Position numbers and translations under genes: made by a program
In this document: in pieces, positions 1-13,997 of the stretch
Position numbering within the stretch: position 1 is the first letter of the stretch
How the letters are laid out: every line of letters starts with the position of its first letter
Assembly (NCBI GenBank): GCA_032207245.1
Contig: CM063500.1
Coordinates: forward strand, 36,977,487-37,041,486
DNA length: 64,000 bases
Reading direction: 5' to 3'
From: Pardosa pseudoannulata
Lineage: Eukaryota > Arthropoda > Arachnida > Araneae > Lycosidae
Notes under the pieces: model-generated
The model's database searches: none
Seen by the model: the letters and a program-made list of their open reading frames with translations, nothing else
What the model was told of the DNA's origin: nothing

Positions 1-660
1 GACCAGTCTCTCCATCGGAGAGTTTTATTTAGTGAAATCCCGTCTTGGGATATATCTTTTGCTGAGATCAAAACGATACCCTGTGCACTGGGTTTTCTTT
101 TTTAAAATAATTCTCTTCAGGATTTTTTGCATATTCCCCTTAGGAACTCTAACTGGACTTTGAAATTCTACCATTACTTCAGTGACCTTTCGCTGGAGCT
201 ACCGAATTCATTTTTCCGTCAGATCATCAATATTTCGGCAGAGTCTGATCTTAGATATTACACGTCTCTACTCAGGCCTACGTGTATCTAATCACATACC
301 TGTGATCGGAAATTGTTTTTTTTTTGTATATTTATGAAATGATGTATATAGCAGAGGTGTAAATAAATTCATTATTCCAGACGCACCTTATTTTTCATTG
401 TGTCACCTAAAACAGGGACCGGATACGTTATAATACATATATACTAGAAGGCCCGACAGTCGTTGTACTATTTTAACTCTGTAAATCCAAAAAAATGTAA
501 AATAATTTTTAAAATGATTATATAGTAAATTATAAAGTGTACCGTTTTGATGGAAAAGTACGGAAAAAGTTATTTTAAAATTACTTAACGCCACTACGCG
601 TACAGTCATCACAAATATAATTAGATTAAATTAAAATTCCCAAGTCGCCTATACGGGCGA
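1..660. other. gene-free stretch, unknown
   Basis: Moderately AT-rich sequence with no repeat unit I recognise and no convincing coding frame. The one open frame here (minus strand, about 400-610) lacks domain character and has AT-driven composition. It may be single-copy intergenic DNA. Confidence 0.4.
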
Positions 661-2770
661 TGCGGGAATATATAACACTATATAATGGCGACTTTTAGAT
701 ATAGTGCCTTTTACTTTCGATCTACAGATGAATAAAAGAATGTTCTTTATTTCAGCTTTTAATCTGTCTGCCGAATAAATTAAAATCGTGACTTTTAATT
801 TTAAAATACAGCCACGAACATGAAAATACACCCTTTCTAACCTACTCTTTTAATTTTGAAACATAATTACATCTTTTTAACATACTTTTGTAAAGAATGA
901 TTATAAAATTCATGTTACTTATTAAATGAAGCAAAATAAAATTAAGATGTATAAAAGTATTGAGCTTATTAAGATGTATACAACTCTATAATGAAGAATT
1001 TAAGATATAGTGCCTCTTACTTTCGATCTACATATGTATAAAAAATATTCTTTGTTTCAGCTTGTAAAATGACTGTGAAATGAAACTCGTCAGTTATATA
1101 TATGAAATACACACAAGGATGAAAATATGCACTTTCGATCTATAGATGTATAAAAGAATGTTCTTTGTTTCAAATTGTAATCTGTCTGTGAAATCAAACT
1201 CGTCAGTTTTAATTATGAAATACACACAAGAATGAAAATATGCACTTTCTAACCTACTTCTTTATAATGTAATGTAATTTTTCAAAGAATGTTTATTACA
1301 TCTTTTTAATATAATTTTGTGAAGAATGTTTATAAAGTCCATGTTACTTATTAAATGAATAAAATTAAGATGTATGCAACTATTGAGCTTATTAAGATGT
1401 ATACAACTCTATAATAAAGAATTTGAGATATAGTACCATTTACTTTCGATCTACATATGTATAAAAATGTTCTTTGTTTCAGCTTCTAATCTGACTGTGA
1501 AATGAAACTCGTCAATTTTAATTATGAAATACACACAAGGATGAAAATATGCACTTTCGATCTATAGATGTATAAAAGAATGTTCTTTGTTTCAGCTTGT
1601 AATCTATCTGTGAAATCAAAGTAGTCAGTTTTAATTATGAAATAGACACAAGAATGGGAATATGCACTTTCGATCTATAGATGTATAAAAGAATGTTCTT
1701 TTTTCAGCTTAAAATCTGTCTGTGAAATCGAACTCGTCAGTTTTAATTATGAAATACACACAAGGATAAAAATATGCACTTTCGATTCATAGATGTATAA
1801 CAGAATGTTTTTTTTGTTTCAGCTTGTAATCTGACTGTGAAATTAAACTCGTCAGTTATAATTATGAAATACACACAAGGATGAAAATATGCACTTTCGA
1901 TCTATAAATGTATAAAAGAATGTTCTTTGTTTCATCTTGTAATCTATCTGTGAAATCAAAGTCGTCAGTTTTAATTATGAAATAGACACAAGAATGGGAT
2001 TATGCAATTTCTATCTATAGATGTATAAAAGAATGTTCTTTTTTCAGCTTAAAATCTGTCTGTGAAATTGAACTCGTCAGTTTTAATTATGAAATAAACA
2101 CAAGGATAAAAATATGCCACTTTTGATTTATAGATGTATAACAGAATGTTCTTTGTTTCAGCTTGTAATCTGACTGTGAAATTAAACTCGTCAGTTATAA
2201 TTATGAAATATACACAAGGATGAAAATATGCACTTTCTAACCTACTTATTTTTAATGTAGTATAATTTTTCAAAGAATATTTATTACATCTTTTTAACAT
2301 AAATTTGTAAAGAATGTTCATAAAGTTCATGTTAATTATTAAATGAATAATATTAAGATGTATACAACTATTGAGCTTTTTAAGATTTATACAACTCTAT
2401 AATAAAGAATTTCAGATATAGCACCATTTACTTTCGATCTACATATGTATATAAATGTTCTTTGTTTCAGTTTCTAATCTGACTATGAAATGAAAGTCGC
2501 CAATTTTAATTATAAAATACACACAAGGATTAAAATATGCATTTTCGATCTATAGATGTATTAAATAATGTTCTTTGTTTCAGCTTATAATCTGTCTGTG
2601 CATTCTAACTCGTCAGTTTTAATTATGAAATACACATGAAGATGAAAATATGCACTTTCTAACTTAATTCTTTATAATGTAATATAATTTTTCAAAGAAT
2701 GTTTATAAAATACCTGTTACTTACTAAATGAAAGGAAATAAAATTAAGTATTATACAGTTATGGAAGTTT
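660..2770. repeat. 113-bp satellite with higher-order structure
   Basis: Tandem array of about 113-bp monomers recognised by the recurring blocks GCACTTTCGATCTATAGATG, TTCAGCTTGTAATCTGTCTG and GAAATACACACAAGGATG. Monomer starts fall near 1130, 1551, 1664, 1776, 1891, 2003 and 2115. A longer, different spacer with the block ACCTACTTCTTTATAATG, about 200 bp, is interspersed at about 830-1040, 1245-1470, 2235-2480 and 2655-2760. Monomers at 1551-1890 and 1891-2230 repeat as a set of three. No transposase or terminal repeats are visible. Confidence 0.85.
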
Positions 2771-3368
2771 ACAAGCATAAAAGAAAAAAAATTTACAGCA
2801 ATGAAAAAGACATAAATAATTCAAGTTAATAATTTTAAGATAACGAGTATGTACGCAAATAAGACTTATATAGCTCTTTTAATTTATTTTCTTGAAAAAA
2901 AACATTATTTCTTGGGCAAAGAGTCATATCCTCCTCAACAATTTAAAATTCCAAAAGTTCTCGAGCGCTTTAATGAGGATGCAGAATTCTTCATTCGAAA
3001 TTAGTTTCGGCGAGAAAAATCGTTTGCCTAGGTAATTATGTGCTTCTTCGAACCCTTCTCTTGTCACTCGAATCCACTTGAACGAATCACAAATGACCCA
3101 CAACTATCTGAGTCGAAGACAGATTAAAAATAATTCTTTATTCTTAAAAGCTATTCCATTTATAATGATTCTAAACGTTCTAAAAATAATTTTCATGTCA
3201 ACTGAAATGCTTTCATTCATATTTGCATATCAAAATTAATTTCCCTGAAGAGCTGGATTTAAATTTACTCGCGTTTATGACCTGTCATATAATCTAGTGA
3301 AGAGCTGTCGAGATAATTCCAAAGAGACGTCATTTTGCTTCATTTCTGACGCTTTTTTTTTTGTCACA
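2771..3368. other. gene-free AT-rich stretch
   Basis: Nothing identifiable: no open frame with protein-like composition, no tandem unit, no terminal repeats. Confidence 0.4.
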
Positions 3369-4080
3369 GATAAATCTTAAATAGTTTTGGTTCAACTTTT
3401 AAGGCGTAGTTAAATGCAAATGATTAGCATATTATTTTATGCGTATGAAGAAATTAAAGTTTTCCTTGTAATATTTTTTTGTTTTATTTTCAGCATTAAG
3501 ATTATTAAAAATCGGCATTTTTTCTTTCAGCAGCATTAATTTTTACGTAATTAATTATGAATTATCTATATTATTGAGTTTATTCTTCCACATGCATGCA
3601 AGTATATATTTAGGCATTTGTCATTACTTTCTAGACTGGATATAAGTGATGCATTTATTAAAATTATAATAACACTTTTTTATTTAAAGTATAATTAATT
3701 TAATACATTTTATTCTTAAATGATAAATCTTAAATAAGCTTTAGTTCAGCTTTTAAGGCTTAGTTAAATGCAGATGATTAGTATATTATTTTATGCGTAT
3801 GAAGAAATTAAAGTTTTCCTTGTAATATTTTTTTGTTTTATTTTCAGCATTAAGATTATTAAAAATCGGCATTTTTTCTTTCAGCAGCATTAATTTTTAC
3901 GTAATTAATTATGAACTAATTATCCTTATAAATTATTGTCCTTATCTTCCACAAGCATCCAAGTATGTATTTAGGCATTTGTAACTACTTTCTAGACTTT
4001 ATATAAGTGATGTAGTTATTAAAATTATAATAAATAATTTACTTAAAATATAATTCATTTAGTACATTTTATACTTTTCA
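3369..4080. repeat. 352-bp tandem doublet
   Basis: Two adjacent copies of a roughly 352-bp unit, beginning GATAAATCTTAAATA near 3369 and near 3721. Both contain GTATGAAGAAATTAAAG, GGCATTTTTTCTTTCAGCAG and TTTTTACGTAATTAATTATG. The copies differ by scattered substitutions and by small indels at the 3' end. No coding content. Confidence 0.8.
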
Positions 4081-4744
4081 AAAACAGTTTACATTTTTCT
4101 AGTAATTTTATGAGATTTAAAACGATGGTTTACCTCTGATATCATGATATTAATATATCCCGTCAGAATTTGTAAAGGGAATGGGATAGAATAAAATCAT
4201 AGGTGTAAATATCATAAATATAGTATTCACCTATAATATACCATATAACTCTATAAATCTCTAAATACGAATTTTGATTAATATAATTATTAACATATAT
4301 TTTTTAAATTAGTTAGACTCTAAAAACTTTTCTCTGGAGGATGAAGAGACAAGAGTTTCCAAACGCTGAATCATTAGTTTATACTTTAGAATTCCTGCAT
4401 CCATACCACAGAATTTCTTCTTTTGCATTTAGTTAAAAGACACTGCACCTATTTGACTTCTGGTCCAATAAAACATATTCACGTTATATGGTCCCATCGA
4501 GAATAATCCATATGAAAGCTTTGAGTTGCGAAGTTTTGTGAAACAGTTCCATGCCGAAGAGATAATTTTATAATAAATATATAAAAAATCCTGTCGACTT
4601 TTTTAACCAATTAGATAAGTTAATATATACATAATACATAAGTGATGAATACAGTCATTGGAAGATGAAAATTTTCAGTTTAGGAAAATTTTATATTATA
4701 ATGGCTGATAAAAAAAATTCTTAAGGATACCATCTCTCTCTCTC
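4081..4744. other. gene-free AT-rich stretch
   Basis: No repeat family or gene recognised. It ends in a short CT-rich run next to the (AT)n tract that follows. Confidence 0.4.
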
Positions 4745-4758
4745 ATATATATATATAT

Positions 4759-4821
<63 letters not shown>
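4745..4821. repeat. (AT)n microsatellite
   Basis: Dinucleotide AT tract of about 75 bp with a small interruption near its left end, preceded by (CT)n. Any open frame through it encodes only Ile-Tyr repeats and is not a gene. Confidence 0.95.
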
Positions 4822-4824
<3 letters not shown>

Positions 4825-5620
4825 CAGCAGAAGGTTCTGGTTCCTATTAACATTGAAAAAGAGGGATAACTCTACCCTATATAATTTTTTGTTTCGTCTC
4901 AAACTACTCAGTGCTTCTGAAGGTCTATAATTCTATAAATATATGTCCGTTCGAGAAGTGAATGTAGAGGAACTCAAATAAATTAAAAAGATCTATATTT
5001 AAGTCTGTATACAAATTGCAGATTGCTAAAAGGTTCATTACTAACAGCGAATTTGGAAGTAAAAGACATCTTATTTAAGAATGTAAAAAATACCACCGCT
5101 CTGATTTCAGGCACTGATTCTTTCTCCATGTTATTAGTGTACTTATTTTCATTGGCTAATAAGGTCAGACAACAGTCGTATTACATGGATATTAACACCT
5201 TCCAGGTTCATTTTATTTCGGGATTATGGGTCAAAAATGTCAATTTTTTATGCTTATTTTTATACATACATAGCTTTTTAAGCATAGTAGTATCATTATC
5301 ATACAAAATTTCCTAAAATCTAATGCAAAAATACCAATTTAAATAAATGAGTAATTTACATGTATAGTTGGCATTCTGTAAGGCAGAAATCATTAGACTT
5401 TGGAGCCAATTCACACTAAATTTCAATTTAAAGATTAGAATACCTAGATTTTATCTTGAATTAAATTGTATTTATATTCTATGCATTTACATAAATCATT
5501 ATGCAATTATTAATCAAAATTTGGTCGTGTATGATACAATCGAAAACATGGTACTGCACAACATCACAATCTGAACAGTAGAACCTAGTTTCTCTCCTTA
5601 CCTTCTTATCTCTACTGTCA
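4822..5620. other. gene-free stretch with two unconvincing open frames
   Basis: Open frames on the plus strand at 5023-5316 and 5368-5574 have no recognisable domain, and their composition is typical of AT-rich random frames. I see no splice structure or family resemblance. Confidence 0.4.
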
Positions 5621-5797
5621 TCGAACGATGGCCGATTGGCTAGGGTGCTAACCTTCGGTACCATAGTTCGTGGGTTCAAATCCCACTGTGGCATGGATGT
5701 TCGTAGCCGTTCGGAATCGGCTTTAAACTGTAGGTCCCGGTCTCATTATTCCTCGTGTTGCAAAAAAGTAGACCGTAGCACTCCAAACCAAACCAAA
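5621..5797 (+). mobile_element. tRNA-derived SINE, copy 1
   Basis: About 177 bp. A tRNA-like head has an A-box-like TGGCCGATTGG near 5629 and a B box GGTTCAAATCC at 5673-5683. A family-specific body follows (GTAGCCGTTCGGAATCGG, then GTCTCATTA, then GTAGACCGTAGCACTCC), ending in a short ACCAAA-type tail. The order of parts is that of a Pol III-transcribed SINE moved by LINE machinery. This copy has several substitutions relative to the copies at 51.3 and 54.2 kb (TTCAAATCC for TTCGAATCC, ATTATTCCTC for ATTAGCCCTC). I found no clear target duplication here. Confidence 0.88.
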
Positions 5798-5924
5798 TTC
5801 CCTCTACTGTCTCTCTTTGAGCAGCAAATAATCTAGTAGCCAGAAAAGTAAACAAAATCATTCGAAACCATAAAAAGCACATGTGAAATAATCCGGGAAA
5901 GACTGATTGCACAGTGTAAAATTT

Positions 5925-6013
5925 CACAGTGCCCCAGCTACACTCGGGATGAACCAGGATGGTACATTTCGCTTGCCCGAGTTCAGCTCGGGAAAAACGA
6001 GGGAAGGGGTTAA
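5925..6013 (+). mobile_element. orphan piggyBac-type terminus
   Basis: The block ends GGGAAGGGG followed by TTAA at 6010-6013. Two short inverted motifs precede it (CACTCGGG near 5942; CCCGAGTTCAGCTCGGG near 5977). The arrangement of paired subterminal palindromes, then GGGAAGGG and TTAA, parallels the family B end at 11.76-11.84 kb, with CTCGGG instead of the CGTACGG core. No matching opposite end was found, so I read it as a broken terminal fragment. Confidence 0.45.
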
Positions 6014-6080
6014 TCTGAAAGTTTAGAAAAATTCATTTCATATATGGTACCGAAATAAGAATGACCTGTGCTTTATTTAA

Positions 6081-6700
6081 CCCTCTAAGCGGTTTGCACG
6101 TACAATTCCGCCGGTTGTCACGTACAATTTTCGACCTCCAAAAACGTTCCGAAAATGGATGTATTGTACATTTCTGTCAGTGCTTTACCCCATGGAGTTT
6201 TGAGGTAGGAGGTCAGGTCGATTGTTTGGGTACTGCACCCCTCTTTGACTGACATTTATTGAGGGATGCACCCCTACTTTTTGAGGCACAAAGACGCTGA
6301 TAGCTTCTCATGGCTTAGTAAATCTCTATTTCGAAGTATTTCGTTTGCGGTAACAGATGTATCTCTAATTGCAGCCCTTAAATATCTTGGATGACTTCCT
6401 TAAAAAATATAAATAATTGTCTTAATAATATTTTTATTCATATTTTTAGAATCCATTATTTCTTATGGGATGATCTTCTAGACTTGACGAGCTTTATGTG
6501 TATTAAAAATTAACAATCAATAATGTGTATTTATATATCTATTTTTAACCGGAAGTAAAGGGACAATAACGAGGGTGGGTTTCCCGTATTCGACAAAGGG
6601 TGAAGTAAAAAATCATAGAACACTTTGGTCACTGATACAATGAAACTTTAGCTTATTTTTGGAGACTTTTTTCCTCGGTGTGTTCCACTCGGAGTGTTGG
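6081..6700 (+). mobile_element. piggyBac-type MITE, family A, copy 1
   Basis: About 620 bp between TTAA at 6077-6080 and TTAA at 6701-6704. The left end reads CCCTCTAAGCGG. The right end, CCACTCGGAGTGTTGG, is a decayed inverted form of it. Just inside the left end the motif CACGTACAATT occurs twice (about 6098 and 6119), as expected of subterminal binding repeats. The same sequence recurs at 17582-18219 and 55874-56387. There is no transposase frame: the 63-codon frame at 6061-6252 straddles the border and is spurious. A TTAA target and CCC-starting ends are the piggyBac superfamily hallmark; assignment beyond that is inference. Confidence 0.8.
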
Positions 6701-6704
6701 TTAA

Positions 6705-7545
6705 TGTCTAGCCCAGCAGTACCCAACTTTACTCAATTTTACATGTTAGCCTTAAAGTTGAAATATCTTTAATTCACCAATTTAGAGTTATTCAGGAAAA
6801 AAATATACATTAGAAATTAAACCTGATTTATATTTTGAATAGGAAACTTTTACAATTCAAAGGAGCTGCAAGCTTTTATAACTATATGTGTCTATTCCTC
6901 TGAATGTACTTGCAATGGACGTGGGTAGAACAGTAATATAAAACCCTAAATCCTATTTAGGATATTCAAAATTTTATACAATATTTAAATTTCTCCCTTA
7001 TACATTGCTATATATTGTGTTCATTCAATTTTGTAAACATAAAGTATTCATTACATTTGACATTATGACAGGTAGTTTCTTCCAGTCATAAAACACTTTC
7101 ACGGTGATATTTATCATAATAGACATTTGTTAATTACTTTAGAGAGCATGTGTGGATAGAAATTTATATAAGCTGTCCCAATGTCTGTTATATTTCATAC
7201 ATTTTGCGAGTTTGAAATTAATAATAATACGAAATAGTTATAAAGAGCAAATGTCAAATTTAGAGAAAAACACAACATATATTTTCCTTTTAATATTCTT
7301 ACTGCATAGAAAATTAGCAAAGAGTGATGACTTTGAAAATCTGAATAGTTTAAACTATATTTCAAGCTTTTCAGGCATGTGGGAAAGCTTTTTAATTAAA
7401 TTTTGTCAGTTTATATTTAAATATTAAGTACTAGTTAAGAAATAATTAAGTAAACTTGTTTGTCTTGTGGATATGATCTTTAATTATATTTGGAATATCC
7501 CGATGGAATTCTGAATTTGAAGAACTAAGTAATTTACATTGTAAA
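6705..7545. other. gene-free AT-rich stretch
   Basis: A 91-codon plus-strand frame (7152-7427) has no domain I recognise. Otherwise nothing is identifiable until the 270-bp satellite begins. Confidence 0.4.
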
Positions 7546-9860
<2,315 letters not shown>

Positions 9861-11010
9861 GAAAAAATTACACTAAAAATGTAATTGGGAGCTAAATCAG
9901 AAAAATGTTGAAGATATTCAACTGTTCCTGTATACTTATGCTGATTCAGCCGCTTCTAAAAGGTAGATTTCTTCAGAACATTCTTTTTGCTATCATTTTG
10001 TAGGTTTATTACGTTATGTAAAGAAGAGCTTTGTCTGTGAATGTTTTATTGATTTACTGACTATTCATGGTTATTATTTTACCTTTTTATCACTTACTTA
10101 TTTACTATTGTTAAGTAAATATGTCTATTTATTTTAAAAATGCATGTCTTATATTTGTGCCAAACATGAAGACGTGTTTCTCTAATTAGTTAATGGACCT
10201 TGACGTTAGTCATACCAATTGCACTACTTTTACGGGTTAATGTGTCAAATCCAGTACACAATACACTCATGGCCTTGTAATATCATAGCACAACATAATT
10301 CGCCACTTAAATCTCCTAGCGAAAATAATTAAAACATAATTTAGAGCATCAATTCATAGTTTCCTATGCTAGGATTGGTTCCTGAAACCTCGGTTTCAAT
10401 CCTCAACCACTCTTCCGAGTTTCTCCCCCCCATTTCCTCTCTCTGCTGCTAGCCTAACTGCATCAGCATTCTCTAGGGATCCAAGTTTGGAGGGTCAAAT
10501 CCTAATATTGCCATTGGTCCGTCACTTCAATTTTCATAGGATGAAAAATTCGCTTCTGAATCCCAACCCAAGTTAACCAATTTTCTGTGCATGCACAGTT
10601 TCTGGTCGCTCCACTTGCTATATTTTTCGTTCTATATTCTCAATTAATTTTAAAAAATTATGATCTGATATTAATGTTCTACTAAATTATTCTCTTGTGA
10701 CCAGTTTTGACTTTTACCTTTGTGTGTACTTAATCATGGTCATATTATTTTGCATTGTATAATCTCCAGCCCAAACTCAAGCATTTCCTCTTCTCTTCCC
10801 CCACTCCTTACCTTAAATAATAAAACTCTGTAAATGCCAAGACATCTCAATTCCATAGACTTATGCATTACCATTACTAACAACACCAGAACTAGAGGGC
10901 TTGGCCCAGGGAGTTCTGTTGCAAACTCATCCTGTGAGATCCTTTGAGAATGCACAATTGGCAAACCAGAAATTTTGGATACTCACAACAGATAAGAACG
11001 GAATTGGTAA
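9861..11010. other. gene-free stretch with a GC-richer patch
   Basis: The interval 10370-10620 is less AT-rich than its surroundings and contains pyrimidine-rich segments and weakly tRNA-box-like words (GGTTTCAATCC, GGGTCAAATCC), but no complete SINE structure. On the minus strand, 10740-10964 holds a 74-codon frame with a possible splice donor AAGGTAAGG. It matches no family I know, so neither is called a gene. Confidence 0.35.
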
Positions 11011-11014
11011 TTAA

Positions 11015-11833
11015 CCCTTTGACAGTTTAATTTTTTTTTCAGAATTCGGTCAAAAAAATGTTACATTTTTTATTGCATTTTTTTGTTTGTTTTACATTTT
11101 AAAGTAAAGATATGTTATTAAAATTAACATTTCTAATATTTTAAAGCATTTATTACAACTTTTTTTCTTTCTATGAAAGCATCATAGAACTGAAGTTTAC
11201 CTTTAGTATCATCGATATCCATGTTAATTTGTGGAATTCCAGTGAAAGCAAATTTAGGAGGAGAATCCGAAGGATTATCACAATTAATTTCAAAACATTG
11301 TCTTGCTTGACTGATTCCATCTGTACTACTATCAGAGTCACAATTATCCAGGTTATCTAGTAATTTTTCGCTACTATTCATTTACAGATAATTCAGTTTC
11401 TAATTCCAAGTCACAGTTCGAATCACAAGAAATTAGCTCCATACGCTCTGAATTATCCATTATTTAAAAGTAAAAATATATTATTCAACTCTTACATTAA
11501 TAAAATTATCAGTTGGTTAGTAAAATATAACCAGAAATCTATATACTGAAAGAGAACAATTCGTCTTCTGATACAAAACATGTGAAAAAACCCGCGCTTT
11601 TGAACCAGAGTAGAAAATACAATAAACAGCAAACTATCATTTACTGAACATCTGTACGAATAGTTTGTTACTAAAATTGGAAAAAATACGGCCGAAAGAG
11701 AAATAGAAATAGCAAGAGAAATAGAAATCGGTGCAAGAGAAATAGAAATCAGATTTCCCGTACGCCGTACGGGCAAATCAGTAAATGCCCGAAAGCTGTG
11801 TCCGTACGGCGTACGGGCAAAACAGGGAAGGGT
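11015..11833 (-). mobile_element. piggyBac element, family B, internally deleted
   Basis: About 819 bp between TTAA at 11011-11014 and TTAA at 11834-11837. Read on the minus strand the left end is ACCCTTCCCTGTTTTGCCCG and the right end is CTGTCAAAGGG. Both ends and the adjacent sequence match the element at 33187-34426. Two subterminal palindromic repeats built on CCGTACGGCGTACGG lie at about 11758-11779 and 11800-11820. Near them a degenerate AAGAGAAATAGAAAT repeat occurs three times. The interior keeps an N-terminal piece of the transposase gene. It is too short for a full piggyBac gene (usually about 550-600 codons), so it cannot move itself. Confidence 0.8.
11133..11460 (-). pseudogene. 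piggyBac transposase N-terminal remnant
   Basis: Two overlapping minus-strand frames: about 28 codons from the ATG near 11460, then an 82-codon frame (11381-11133) in another phase, so one frameshift separates them. The first part is acidic and serine-rich, as piggyBac N-termini are. The second part contains KFAFTGIPQINMDIDD, which fits the piggyBac pattern of an aromatic-rich FTG-x-PG-x-N-x-D-x-x-D block leading into the dimerisation region. Homology ends about 20 codons later at a stop, so the DDD catalytic core and Cys-rich C-terminus are missing. Origin is confident from motif and position inside TTAA-flanked ends. It is not functional. Confidence 0.68.
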
Positions 11834-11837
11834 TTAA

Positions 11838-12105
11838 GGATTGTAGTATATAAGTTCGGTCACATATCAAAGATTTAAGAAACAATGAATTGTTTTATTA
11901 CAAGATTAATTAGAATGTACCATGACTCCGAGACAGGGATAAAAGCTTAAAAATTTAAAATTTTCGACACATGAAATTGAAAGCATAAATAAGAGAGAGA
12001 AAAAAAAGGTTCAAGTAGTTTTAATAAAAACAAATTATGAAAAACATTATAAAATTGAAAACACAATGCACAATCAAATTTCAAGTAAGAGAAAATTTAA
12101 CATAA
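11838..12105. other. gene-free AT-rich stretch
   Basis: Nothing identifiable between the piggyBac relic and the 190-bp doublet. Confidence 0.4.
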
Positions 12106-12498
12106 AGAGAAGAAAAATATATTGTATTTGCATAGTTCTTCAATAATTCATTTATTTTAAGACTTTCCATCTGGCATCTGGGACAAAATAATACATAAAT
12201 TGTAAAGTTTAAGTAATAATCAGGAAATATTTACTTGAAATATAATCCTTTGAGTGTTCCCGAGAAAAAAATCTGAATAGATATTATTTAAAGTTAAAAA
12301 GAAAGAAAATAGAAAATTATATTTCATGTGTATAGTTCAATAGTAGATTTTAAGTTATGACTTTCCATCTGAAATCTGGAACAAAATAATAAAACAATTG
12401 TCAAGTTTAAATATTAATCATTAAAAATTTATTTGAAATATAATCCTTTGAGTTTTTCAGAGAAAAAATTGTGAAAAGATATATTTAAAGTTACATAT
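12106..12498. repeat. 190-bp tandem doublet
   Basis: Two diverged copies of about 190 bp sharing GACTTTCCATCTG, CTGGGACAAAATAATA or CTGGAACAAAATAATA, and GAAATATAATCCTTTGAGT, offset by about 190 bp (12162 and 12360 for the first word). Confidence 0.75.
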
Positions 12499-13075
12499 AG
12501 CATGCTAACTAATTACGGATAATATATTTTTACACCGTACTGATTTTTGATAACAGAAAAAATAAAGATTAAATTATTCAAGCATATTAAATTACTTAGT
12601 CCCACAATTTTCAAAATTCCTTTTTATTTTTCCTTTTTTAGCACTATTGATTCAGTAAAATAAAAAAAAAATATAATTACACAGCACTGCAAAATAATTA
12701 TTTTTTTACACTTTAATTCATTTTTCAATTATTATAAAACTTTTTGGTGTATGAATATTCTATATTTTATTTAGAATAAAATTACAATTTGTATTTCTTT
12801 AGTCAAATTCATCTTTCAAATATGTGTTTAAATTCTTAATATAAACATTTTTTGTGGATTTTTAATATGAAATTTTATGTAGTCATTTTGGTTTTTTTTT
12901 TCATAAAATTTAAATATTAAGTTGTTAAAAGTATTTTGTAATTTTAAATATTCATTGTGCAGACTTTAACTGTCAAATAATAATTTTGGTATTAATGATA
13001 TTCATAAAAAAGATAATCTCATGAAGTTTTGAATAAATAATTAGTCAGAAATTATTAACCACCTGTTCAATATTT
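12499..13075. other. gene-free AT-rich stretch
   Basis: Very AT-rich, with no gene and no clear repeat. Confidence 0.4.
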
Positions 13076-13990
13076 TTATTATCAAATACTTTAATATCTA
13101 GTTGTAAATCCCTGTTTTCGATTACAATTAGCACTCTATCTCGCATAAAAAAGTTAAAATAAAACAATTCTATAGCTACCAAACAATAGTGAAAACCGTT
13201 TGAACGTAAATATTTTAAAAATTGTATTTATGTATGTTGTTATATATATCCTGTTGTTACAGCATACCAGTAAGGTAACCTTAGAAACTCCAAATATTAT
13301 ATTTAGCTTTGTCGTAGTATCTAATTGTCTATCTCTTATTTTTATTGCAATCAACACTCTGTATAACATGAAATTTCCATATAACAGATTTGAAAACTGT
13401 CTAACGTAACTAAAAAAAATATTAGCCATGTAATTTTAAAATTGTCATAAGCAGCTTATAAAACATGAAACATCAATATTACGAGTATTATCTCTTCCTA
13501 GAATAAATGAGAAGAGATAAGGTTTAGAAACTCCAAACATTATATATAGCATTGTTATAGTATCTAATTGTGTATCTCTTCTTTTGATTGCAATCAGGAC
13601 TCTGCATAACGTGAAATTTCCATATAACGGATTTTAACAGTCTGACGTAAGTGAAAAAATGATAAGCTGTATAATGTTAAATTTGTTATAAGCAGCCTAT
13701 AAAGCATGAAACATCAATAATACAAATATTATCTCTCCCCAGAATAAATGAGAAGAAATAAGCCTTAGAAACTCCCAATATTATATTTAGCACTGTTATA
13801 GCATCTAATTATGCATCTCATATTTCGATTGCATTCAGCACTCTTTATAACGTGAAATTTCCACATAATGAATATCAACACTGCCTGACATAACTGAAAA
13901 AAAGATTAGTCGTATAATGTTAAAACTGTAGTAAGTAATCTATAAAACATGAAACTTTAATATTACAAGCATTATCTCTTCCAGGAATAA
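13076..13990. repeat. 243-bp tandem array
   Basis: Three full units plus a partial leading one, recognised by TTAGAAACTCCAAA at about 13281, 13523 and 13766 and by ATTGCAATCA-x-x-ACTCT and TCATAAGCAGC or GTAAGTAATC further along. Period is about 241-244 bp. Open frames of 69 and 91 codons on opposite strands at 13154-13429 fall wholly inside it and are not genes. Confidence 0.82.
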
Positions 13991-13997
13991 ATTAAAG

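Noticed and set aside
5629..5700. Functional tRNA gene
   Set aside because: The A and B boxes belong to a SINE head. No acceptor stem or cloverleaf can be formed, and the body that follows is the repeated SINE sequence.
10370..10620. tRNA- or SINE-like words in a GC-richer patch
   Set aside because: B-box-like words are present, but there is no A box at the right distance, no tail and no target duplication.
10740..10964. Minus-strand frame with a donor-like AAGGTAAGG
   Set aside because: No family resemblance, no convincing upstream acceptor and no second exon. Too little to call a gene.
11492..11776. 94-codon minus-strand frame
   Set aside because: It overlaps the subterminal repeats of the family B element and mirrors a simple AAGAGAAATAGAAAT repeat. 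It has no transposase motif.
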